64,000 nt of DNA from DATMER01 sp040349255 (GTDB lineage: Bacteria > Acidobacteriota > Thermoanaerobaculia > Multivoradales > UBA5704): the NCBI GenBank assembly GCA_040349255.1, contig JBEQUE010000237.1, positions 1 through 64,000 on the forward strand, in the 5' to 3' direction. Shown piece by piece: positions 33,040 to 43,400 of the stretch (position 1 is its first letter; every line of letters begins with the position of its first letter). The position numbers and the translations under genes were made by a program. The notes beneath the pieces were generated by a model. It ran no database searches, was not told the origin of the DNA, and worked only from the letters and a program-made list of their open reading frames with translations.

Positions 33040-33425
33040 GCGCTCATCCAACGGCTCGCCGGATGCATCGACCGGGACTCCGGATCGATCCGACGTCTCT
33101 CCGGAAGAATCCGACGAGCCTCCGGATGCGCACGGCGGCCGGTTTCCCGATCCGGCGCCTCACCGGATGTATCGACCGGAGCTTTGGATCGATCCGGCGG
33201 CTCTCCGGACGCGCGCGGCGGACGTCTTCTCCATCCAGCGCCTCTCCGGATGCTTCAACCGGGGCTTGGATCGATCCGGCAGGCCGCCGGACGCGCAGGG
33301 CAGCCGGCGTCTCCATCCGACGGCTCTCCGGAGGCGTCGGTCAGGACTTTGGATCGATCCGGGGACCCGCCGGATTCTTCCGACGACCGCTGGATCGATC
33401 CGACGCCTTCCCGGATCGATCCGGC
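33040..33425. repeat. Degenerate tandem array with about 20.7-bp period and 82-bp higher-order unit
   Basis: The palindrome GGATCGATCC occurs at 33082, 33186, 33268, 33351, 33392 and 33413. The spacings of 104, 82, 83, 41 and 21 bp are all close to multiples of about 20.7 bp. Between these copies are degenerate units opening with CCGGA. A four-subunit block of about 82 bp recurs roughly three times from about 33165. It fills most of the 438-bp gap between the small membrane protein and the cytochrome gene. I see no supported gene in it. Confidence 0.8.
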
Positions 33426-33435
33426 GAGGCGCCGA

Positions 33436-34425
33436 TCAAGTCCCTTCCTTCTTCTCCGGTTCCGGCGGCGGCCACTTCTCCACCCGGTTCTCGACCGGCG
33501 GCAGGCTGCGCAGGTAGTCGTAGATCGCGCCGAGGTCCTCGTCGCTCATGCCCGAGTAGGCCCACCAGGGCATGCCGGTGTTGTGGCCGTCCTGGACCTT
33601 CGGGGCGGTCGCGGGGTCGGAGAAGGCGCGGAAGAGCCCGATGAACTCGGCCTTGCTGCGGTTGCCGAGGCCGGTCTCGTGGGAGGTCAGGTTGGCGCTC
33701 CGCACCAGGCCCCACTGGCCGAACAGCATGTGGCCGCCCGAGAAGAGCTTGCCCGGGATGAGCTGGTGCTTCTGGTCCACCGGCGAGTGGCAGAACTTGC
33801 AGGCGCCGATGTTGGTCAGGTAGTCGCCGTAGCGCACCGGGTCGGAGCGGTCGGGCTCGGCGACCGGGCCGGAGAGCGGCTTCGGCACCTGCTTGATGAA
33901 GTGGCCCACCGGGAAGTCGAGGTGGGTCTGCGGAGCCTCGTAGCTCACGGCCGGCATGCTGCGCAGATAGGCGACGATGGCCTTGGCGTCCTCGTCGGAC
34001 ATCCGGCTGTACTCCTCGTAGGGCATCAGAGGAAAGAGGGCCTTGCCGTCCCGGTCCACGCCTTCGCGCATGGCGCGCAGGATCTCGCCGTCGGTCCAGT
34101 CGCCGAGGCCGGTCTCCTTGTCGGGCGTGATGTTCGCGCTACAGATCGCGCCCGGAATCCCCTTGCCCTGGAGGCAGTCGCCGCCGGCCCCGGGCGGACC
34201 CTGGGGCGGACCGGCATAGCGCGTCCAGTCCGGCTTGGCGTGGCAGGCGAAGCAGGCGGCGACGTGCTTCGCCAGGTACTCGCCGCGCTGCACGCGCGCC
34301 GGGGTGATCTCGACCGTCTCGGTCGAGGCGGGGCGCTGCGCGGGCTTCGACAGCGTGACGTACAGCGCGACTCCGGCCACCCCGAGGACGACGAGCGCCA
34401 GGACCACGCCCAGGATCTTCTTCAT
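33436..34425 (-). CDS. Dihaem c-type cytochrome
   Basis: The 329-residue product has an N-terminal signal anchor (ILGVVLALVVLGVAGVALYV). Two CxxCH haem-binding motifs follow: CFACH (58-62) and CKFCH (209-213). Both lie in class I cytochrome c-like domains with downstream methionines (RMSDEDAKAIVAYLRSMP and GMSDEDLGAIYDYLRSLP) that mark the ends of each fold. It should be periplasmic and membrane-anchored, carrying electrons. GGAGG precedes the ATG at 34425. The start is only 27 bp after the NRPS stop on the same strand, so read-through transcription is likely, but a role in peptide tailoring is speculation. Confidence 0.9.
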   Translation of the reverse strand: MKKILGVVLALVVLGVAGVALYVTLSKPAQRPASTETVEITPARVQRGEYLAKHVAACFACHAKPDWTRYAGPPQGPPGAGGDCLQGKGIPGAICSANITPDKETGLGDWTDGEILRAMREGVDRDGKALFPLMPYEEYSRMSDEDAKAIVAYLRSMPAVSYEAPQTHLDFPVGHFIKQVPKPLSGPVAEPDRSDPVRYGDYLTNIGACKFCHSPVDQKHQLIPGKLFSGGHMLFGQWGLVRSANLTSHETGLGNRSKAEFIGLFRAFSDPATAPKVQDGHNTGMPWWAYSGMSDEDLGAIYDYLRSLPPVENRVEKWPPPEPEKKEGT

Positions 34426-34452
34426 GTCTGCCTCCGTTTGGACGGCGGGATC

Positions 34453-37400
34453 TTACCTTGTTTCGGCGACGCCGGAGAGGAGCTTCTCCAACTCGCGGGC
34501 GAGACCTTCCACGTAGGGCTCGGCCAGGATGGTCAGGTGCTGGCCGGGCACGGGCACGACCTCGACAGGACCCTGCACGACCCGGCTCCAGCCCAGGTCC
34601 GGCTCGCTCAGCGGGTTTCCTGGTACAAGCGCTTCGACAGGCGGCATGTCGACGGCGCGGATCAGGGTCAGGCTGCCGGGATAGGGGTCGGGCTTGTAGG
34701 CGCCGCCCGCGTTCGCGTTGGCCTTGTAGACGCGCAGGATGCGGGTGATCTGCTCGACTCCGGCGCCGGGCGGCAGGAAGTCGGCGCCGCGTAGCCGCTC
34801 GGCGAAGGCCTCGAGCTGGGTCTCCGCATCCAGGCTCTCCAGGTCCGCGCGGGTCAGCCCGAGACTCCGGCCCCAGAGGCTCTCGACGTAGGCCGCCATG
34901 TCGAGCAGGAAGTCGACGTCGGTCTGGAGGCCGGCCGCCTCGGCCGTGAGGTCGGGGACGCTGTCGAGGATGACGAGGAGCGCCGTTTCGTCTCCCCGCT
35001 CCCGGAGCTGGCGGGCCATCTCGAAGGCCACGACGCCGCCGAGCGACCAGCCGCCGAGCCGGTAGGGGCCCTGCGTCTGCGCCCGCTTCATCTCTTCGAT
35101 GTAGAGCGCAGCCATGTCCTCGATGCGCGCGAGCGGCGGCTCGGCGCCGGTCAGGCCGCGCGACTGGAAGCCGTAGAACGGCTGGTCCGGACCCAGGTGG
35201 CGGGCCAGCGCGGCAAAGCAGAGGACGTCGCCGCCAGCGGGGTGGACGCAGAAGAGCGGCGGACGCGATCCGGCCGGCTGGATCGGCACGAGCGACGAGG
35301 GGCCTTCCGCGCCTTCCGAGGACATCTCGTCGCGCAGGAGGGCCGCCATCTGCTCGACCGTGCCGCCCTGGAACAGGATGGAAAGCGGCAGCTCCCGGCC
35401 GAAGCGCTGCCGGATCTGCGCCATGAGGCGGACGGCGAGGAGCGAGTGGCCGCCGGCCTCGAAGAAGTTGTCGCGCACGCCGACGTGAGCGGCGCCCAGG
35501 ACCTCCTGCCAGATGCGGACGAGGTCCATCTCGACGACGTCGCGGGGCTCCACGCGCCCGGCCCCCGGGAGCTCGCCGGCGGCCGGATCGAGGCGCAGGA
35601 GGGCGTCGCGGTCGATCTTGTCGGTCGGGGTCCGGGGCAGCGCCTCCAGGAAGATGAAGCTGCCGGGCACCATGTAGTCGGGAAGGCGGCCCCGGAGGTG
35701 CTCGCGGAGGTCCTGGAGCGTGAGCGACGGCAGGTCCTTCTCGTCCTCTCCGGCCGGAGAGGGCACGACGAAGGCGGCGAGGCGCTTGCCGCCGCGGCCG
35801 TCCTCCTGGATCGAGACGACGTATTCGCGCAGGCGCGGATGGCTGCCGAGCGCGGCCTCGATCTCGCCCAGCTCGATGCGCAGGCCGCGGATCTTGACCT
35901 GCCGGTCGATCCGGCCGAGGAACTCCAGCTCGCCGTCCGCGTTCCAGCGCGCCAAGTCGCCGGTGCGGTAGAGCCGCTCTCCCGGCCGGGCCGCGAACGG
36001 GTCGGGCGCGAAGCGCTCCGCGGTCAGCTCGGGGCGGTTCAGATAGCCGCGCGCGAGGCCGACGCCGCCGATCCAGAGCGCTCCGGGCACGCCGACGGGC
36101 GCGGGCTGGCCGTGGAAGTCGAGCACGTAGGCCCGGGTGCCGCCGACCGGACGGCCGATGGGCGGCTCCTTGCGGTAGATCCCAAAGCAGTCGTGGGCCG
36201 TCGTGTAGATCGTGGTCTCGGTCGGGCCGTAGCAGTTGAGCAGCCGGCGCAGGATCGAACCGGGCGGCGACCAGCGGCTCGCCAGCTCGCCCGGACAGAT
36301 GTCGCCGCCGACGCCGATCGCTTCCAGGGTGGGCATGTCGTCCTGGGGCAGCGTGTTGAGGACCGGCGGCGTGAGCACCGCCGCGGTGATGCGGTCGCGG
36401 CGGATCATCGCGGCCAGGGCGTCGCCCGAGAGCAGCGTCTCCTGGCGCGCCACGCAGATCGCCGCGCCGGTCGACAGCGCGATCCAGGTCTCCAGCACCG
36501 AGGCGTCGAAGCTGAACGAGACGGACTGGAGGAACCGGCTCCCGGGCCCCACTCCGAGCTGGCGGGCGGCCTGGCGGATCAGGTTGACGGCCGCGCCGTG
36601 GCGCACCAGGACGCCGTTCGGACGCCCGGTCGAGCCCGAGGTGTAGATGACGTAGGCCAGGTCGTCCGGCCCGGCGCCGCCGGAGACCTTCTCCCCCGCC
36701 GCAGCCTCCCACTCCCCGTGGCCGAGGCAGACGACCCGGGCGCCGTGGTCCGGCAGCGCGTCGAGCAGCCGGCTCTCGGTGATCAGCACGCGGGCGCGGG
36801 AGTCCGCCAGCATCCAGGAGAGGCGCTCGCGGGGATGCGACGGGTCGAGCGGCACGTAGGCGCCGCCGGCCTTGAACACGCCGAGGACGGACACGATGCG
36901 CTCGACGCCGCGCTCCAGCGAGATCCCGACCAGATCCTCCGGGCCGACCCCGAGCCGGCGCAGGTGGCCCGCCAGGCGCTCCGCCCGGGCGTTGAGCTCG
37001 CCGTAGGTGAGCGTCAATTCGTCGAAGATCACCGCCAGGGCCTCGGGCCGGCGTTCCGCCCAGTCCTCGAACGGATGGTGCAGGCAGCCTTCGGGGATCG
37101 CGGCGATAGCCGCGTCCGGGCCGGCGGTGTCGTTCCACTGCACGAGGATCTGGCCGCGCTCGGCCGCGGCGAGCAGCGGCAGCTCCGAGAGCGGCCGGTC
37201 CGGGTCCGCGGCCGCGGCGCCGAGGAGGATCGCCATGTGCTCCGACAGGCGGTCGATCGTCGCCGGGTCGAAGAGGTCGGCGCTGTACTCCCAGGAGCCT
37301 TCGAGCGCGTCCGAGCGGCCGGTCTCCGGCTCGGTGATCCCGAGCAGGAGGTCGACCTTGGCCGACGCGCCCTCGGTGGAGAGCGGCGACAGGACGAGCC

Positions 37401-40400
37401 CGGGCAGCTCCAGCGGCTTCGACGGCGTATTGAAGGTGAGGACCACCTGGAAGACCGGGTTGCGCGCCAGGCTGCGCTCGATCTTCAGCTCGTCCACCAG
37501 GCGCTCGAACGGCAGGTCCTGGTGGGCGTAGGCGCCCAGGGCCGCGGTGCGGACGCGGTTGAGCAGCTCGCGGAAGGTGACCCCCTGCGGCGTCGGCGAC
37601 CGGAATTCGCCGCGCAGGACCAGGGCGTTCACGAAGAAGCCGATCAGTCCCTCGACCTCGCCGCGCGTGCGGTTGGCCACCGGCGAGCCGACGAGGATGT
37701 CCTCCTGGCCGGTGTAGCGATGGAGGATCGCCTGGAGGCCGGCGAGGAGGGCCATGAAGAGGGTGGCCCCGCTCTCGCGGGTGACCGCGCGGAGCGCCTG
37801 CGGCACGGGCGCCGGGAGGAGCACCGGCCGATGGCCGCCGCGGAACGACTGCACGGGCGGCCGCGGCCGGTCGGCCGGCAGGTCGAGCACGGTGCGCACG
37901 CCCTGCAGCCGCTCGCGCCAGTAGGCGGTCTGGGCCTCCAGCGCCTCGCCGCGCAGCCACTGCCGCTGCCAGACCGCGTAGTCGGCGTACTGGACCGGCA
38001 GCGGCAGGAGAGGCGACGGGCGGCCTTCCAGGAAAGCGCTGTAGAGCGCGGCCGTCTCGCCGGTGAGCACGCCCACCGACCAGCCGTCGCTCACAATGTG
38101 GTGCAGGTTGAGCAGCATGGCCCAGTCGCCTTCGGCGACGCGGACGAGCAGGGCGCGCAGGAGCGGGCCGCGCAGGAGGTCGAACGGCTGGCCGGCCTCG
38201 GTATCGAGAACGCGCCGGGCCTCGGCCTCGCGGATCTCCTCCGGCAGGCCGGCGAGGTCCACGACGGGCACGGAGATGCGGAGCTCCGGCGCCACGGCCT
38301 GGTACGGCCGGCCCTCGTGCTGGTCGAAGGTGGTGCGCAGGGATTCGTGGCGGCGGACGATCTCGTTGAGTGCCGCTTCGAGCGCGGCCACGTCGAGCCG
38401 GCCGGCGGCGCGGAGAGCCGACGGCACGTTGTAGAGCACGCCTCCGGGCTCCAGGCGGTCGAGGAACCAGAGGCGCTCCTGGGCGAAGGAGAGCGGCGGC
38501 CACGGGCCGCGCTCTTCGGCGGTGAGCGGCAGGACCGGTGGAGCCGCCACGCCTCCTGCGTCGCGCAGGGCCTCGTCGATCCGGCGCGCGAGCGCGTCGA
38601 GACGCGGAGTCTGGAACACGGCGCGCAGCGGCAGCTCCACACCGAACGCCTCGCGCAGGCGCGACACGAGCCGGGTGGCGAGCAGCGAATGGCCGCCGAG
38701 GTCGAAGAAGTCGTCCGCCGGGCGGACGCGCTCCACCCCGAGCAGCTCGCTCCAGATGCCGGCCAGCATCTCCTCGGTCGGGCCGAGACGGACGTCGGCC
38801 GCCTCCGCTTCCGGCCCGCTTTCGGGCCTGATGCGGGCGAGGGCCTTGCGGTCCACCTTGCCGCTGGCGTTGAGCGGCATCGCCTCCAGCGCCACGAAGG
38901 CGGACGGCACCATGTAGGACGGCAGGCGCGCGGACAGGGTCTCGCGCAGCGCGGGGAGCGCCGGCAGGACCGCGCCCTCGCGCGGCGTGAGATAGGCGAC
39001 GAGGCGCTTCTCGCCGCCGGCCGGATCGACCAGCACGACGGCATCCCGGACCTCGGGCAGGTCGACGAGCGCGGCGTCGATCTCGCCCAGCTCGACGCGG
39101 AAGCCGCGGATCTTGACCTGGTGGTCGATGCGGCCGAGGAACTCGATGTCGCCGTCCGGCAGCCAGCGCACCAGGTCGCCGGTGCGGTAGAGGCGGTCTC
39201 CCGGCGTCCCGAAGGGGTTGGGCACGAAGGCCTCGGCGGTCAGCTCCGGCCGGTGGCGGTAGCCCCGCGCGAGGCCCGCGCCGGCCACGCAGAGCTCTCC
39301 GGGCACGCCCACGGGCACCGGCCGGAACGCGCGGTCCAGAACGAAGACGCGGATGTTGTCGATGGACCGGCCGATGGCCGGCGGCCGGTCGCCCTCCGGG
39401 AGCACGGCGCCAGCGTTGGTGACCACGGTGCTCTCGGTCGGACCGTAGTGGTTGACCAGGACGAAGGGGTGCTCGGGGCGCGGCCGGCGCAGGAGGCGGT
39501 CGCCGCCGGCGAGGATCGCCCGCAGCGCCAGCCGGTCGGACCCGGGCTCGGCCAGAACAGCCTCGGCGAGAGGCGTGGGCAGGAACGTGACGGTGATCTC
39601 CTCCGCCGCCATCCAGGCCCAGAGGTCCGGCGGCGAGGCCACGATCTCGGCCGGCGGCACGCGCAGCGAGGCGCCGGAGGCGAGCGCCGGCCAGATCTCC
39701 CAGACCGACGCGTCGAAGCCGGGGCCGGCCAGCAGGGCGCAGCGGTCGGCTGGCATCAGGCCGTAGGCGCGCCGGTGCCAGGCGACCAGGTTGGCGAGAC
39801 CCGAATGCCGCAGCTCGGTGCCCTTCGGGTTGCCGGTCGAGCCGGACGTGTAGATCACGTAGGCAAGGTTTTCGCCGGACAGGGGCGCCACAGAGTGCGC
39901 CTCTGCACTTTCATTTCCATCTTCCAGGCAGATCGCCGGTATGCCCGCCGGAGCCAGCTCGCGCGCCAGCCCCTCGCGAGTGAGGACGGCGAGCGCGCCC
40001 GAGTCGCGCAGCGTGTAGAGCAGGCGCTCGGACGGGTTGGAGGGGTCCATGGGCAGGTAGGCGCCGCCCGTCTTGAGCACGGCCAGGATGGCGAGCACCT
40101 GCCGCGGCGAGCGCTCCAGGCAGACGGCCACCACGCTCTCGGGGCCGACTCCGAGAGCGCGGAGCCGTGCCGCCAGCCGGTCCGCGCTGCGGTCGAGCTC
40201 GCCATAGGTCAGGCGATCCTCGCCGGAGACCACCGCCGGGGCATCCGGGTTCCGCGCCGCCTGCTCCTCGACGAGGCGGTGGACCGGAACGCCGTCGAGC
40301 GGCACCGGGGCGCCGGACCACTCCTCCAGGATCTGGCGCGTCTCTTCTGGAGTGAGCAGGGGGAGATCCTCCAGGCGGCGGTCGGGATCGGCGAGCGCGC

Positions 40401-43400
40401 CTTCGACGAGGACGGCGTAGTGCCGCAGGAGCCGCTCGGCGGTCGCGAGCTCGAAAAGGTCCGCGTTGACCAGGATGGCCGCGTAGATGTCGCCGGACGG
40501 CATCTCCTCCAGGCCCAGGCTCAACTCGAACTTGGCCGAGGTGATATTGAAGTCGATCGGCGCCAGGGTGAGCCCGGGCAGCTCCAGGACCGCCGGGGAG
40601 CCTCCGGCTCCGGCCAGGGCCGAGAACGAGGCCTGGAACAGCGGGGTGCGGGACAGGTCGCGGCCCTCCCCCAGCTCGTCCACCAGCTTCTCGAACGGCA
40701 GGTCCTGGTGCGCGAAGGCTCCGAGCACGCTCTCGCGGGTGCGCGACAGCAAGCCACGGAAGCCGCCCGGGCCCGCGAGCCGGCCGCGCAGGACGAGCGT
40801 GTTCACGAAGAACCCGATGAGCGCCTCGGTCTCCGGCCGCGGGCGGTCGGCCACGGGCGATCCGACCAGCAGGTCGTCCTGGCCGGTGTAGCGGCCGAGG
40901 AGGGCCTGGAAGCCGGAGAGGAAGACCATGAAGGACGTCGCGCCCTCCTGCTGCCGGAGCGCGGCCGCGGCGTTGCCGAGGCCCGGGAAGCTCAGCCAGA
41001 GGCCGGCGCCGCGGTTGGTGGGCATCGCCGGACGCGGCCGGTCGGTCGGCAGCTCCAGTTGGGTCGGCGCGCCGTCCAGCTCGCGCTTCCACCAGTCGAG
41101 CTGCGCCGCGAGACCCTCGCCCCGGAGCCGCTCGCGCTGCCACTCGGCGTAGTCGGCGTACTGGATCGGCAACTCGGGCAGCGGCGAGGGCCGGCCCTGT
41201 GAGAAGGCGGCGTAGAGCGCTCCCAGCTCGCGCACGAGGACGCCGAAGGAGAGCCCGTCGCAGACCGTGTGGTGGAAGGTCAGGATGAGCGCCCGGGAGT
41301 CCCCAGTGTCCGCGGATAGGCGCGCCAGCACGCCGCGGACCAGGGGACCGCGGGCGAGGTCGAAGCCCATCCTGTCGTGCTGCTCCACCAGGAAGCGGAT
41401 CTCGGCGAGGAGACGGCCGGCCGGCACGTGCCGGAGATCGGCCTGCCGGAGGCGCAGGGGCTCCGGAGGGAGGACCACCTGCCTCGGGCTCCCGTCGATC
41501 TCCGGGAAGACGGTGCGCAGCGCCTCGTGGCGGCGCAGGACCTCGTCCAGGCTGCGCCGGAAGGCGTCCGCGTCGAGCCGGCCGTCGAGGCGCAGGGCGC
41601 TGGACACGTTGTAGAGGTTCGTGCCGGGCTCCAGCCGGTCGAGGAACCAGAGGCGCTCCTGGCCGAACGAGAGCCGGGCCGGACCGGTGTCCGGCCGCCG
41701 CGGGATCGAGGAGCGCGGCGCCTCCTCCGCGGAGGCCTGCAGCTTCGCGGACTTCGCCTTCATGAGCTTCGCCAGGGCGGCCCGCTTCTGGTCGGAGAGG
41801 CCGGAGCGGCGCTCGGACACCTCGCCCTGCCGGGCCGCGACGCGGCTGCGCCGCTCCTCCAGCTCCTCTTCCTTCTGGCGGCGCGCCTCGTCCTCTCCGG
41901 AGACCGGCGGCTCCTCGACGAGGATCTGCCGGCGCTCCGGCTCGGGGATCCGCGGCAGGTCGCGGATCAGGCTGTCGGGATCGTCCATGGCGGCCTCCAG
42001 GATGACGAGGAAGTGCTCCGACCAGCGCTCGACGGTCGGCGGGTCGAAGAGGTCGGAGCTGTACTGGAACCCGCCGAGGAGCTCGCCGCGGAACTCGCCG
42101 AGCCCCAGGGTCACGTCGAACAGCGAGACGTCGGAGTCCCGGTCGAGCAGAGAAAGGGAGAGGCCGGGCAGGGCCGGCTCGTCCAGCGGCGCGTTGTGCA
42201 GGCCGAACAGGACCTGGAAGAGCGGGTTGCGGTCCAGGCTGCGCGCCGCCTGCAGGCCCTCCACCAGCTTCTCGAACGGCAGGTCCTGGTGGACGTAGGC
42301 GCCCAGGGCCATGGCGCGGACGCGCCGCACGTGGTCGCGGAAGGTGGCTTCCCCGCCCGGGTCGAGGCGGCTGCGCAGCACGAGCGTGTTGATGAAGCAG
42401 CCGATCAGCGGCTCGGTCTCGGGCCGGCCGCGGCCCGCCACGGGCGTGCCGACCAGCAGGTCGTCCTGCCCGCTCACGCGGTGCAGAACGGTCTCGAAGC
42501 AGGCCAGGAGCGTCATGAACAGGGTCGCTCCCAGGCGCCGGCTGAGGGCCTGGGCGCGCTCCACGACCGCCGCCGGCAGGGTCAGGTCGCGGGTGGCGCC
42601 GCGGTGGCTCGCCAGCGCCGGACGCGGCCGGTCGGTGGGCAGCTCGATGCGCTCCGGCGCGCCGGCCAGCGCCTCCCGCCACCAGGCGAGCAGCCGGTCG
42701 AGTGCGCCGCCCTGGAACCGCTCGCGCTGCCAGAGCGCGAAGTCGCCGTACTGCACCGGCAGGGCGGACAGGCTCCGCGCGCCGTAGAGCGCCGCCAGCT
42801 CGTTCAGGAGGAGGCTGGTGGACCAGCCGTCGCTGGCGATGTGGTGCACGGACAGGATCAGGATCCAGGCCTCCTCGTCGAGCCGCAGCAGGCGGAAGCG
42901 CGTCACCCGACCCTCTTCCAGGCGGAAGGGAAGGCGTTCCTCCTCCTTGGCGAGGCGCACGGCCTCGGCCTCGCGGACCTCCGCCGGCAGGGCGCGCAGG
43001 TCGCCGACCGCGAGGCCCGCCGATCCGTGCGGCTGCACGCGCTGCACGGCGCGGCCGGCCTCCACCGCGTAGGCGGTGCGCAGGACCTCGTGCCGGCGGA
43101 CGATCTCCCGCAGCGCCGCAGCCATGGCGGGCACGGAGAGGCGGCCGGTCAGCCGCACGGAAAGCGAGATGTTGTACTGCGGGCTCGACGGGTCGAGCTG
43201 GTAGTGGAACCAGAGCCGCTCCTGGGCGAACGAGAGGGGCAGCGGTTCTGTGCCGGGAGGCCGCGGCAGGATCGGCGGCAGGCCGCTCCCGCCCTCTCCG
43301 GCCAGCGACCTCTCCAGCGCCGCGGCGAGCCCGGCCGCGGTCGGCGTCTCGAAGACCGTGCGCAGCGAGAGCTGGACGCCCAGCTCCGTCGACAGCCGCG

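Noticed and set aside
33044..33517. Small open frames within the degenerate repeats
   Set aside because: Their translations mirror the DNA repeat, have no ribosome sites and disagree in frame between repeats.
41250..42900. Epimerization domain at C2 or C3 of the NRPS
   Set aside because: Both keep condensation-type HHxxxDG motifs and condensation-domain core blocks rather than the HHxxxDxxSW pattern of epimerization domains.
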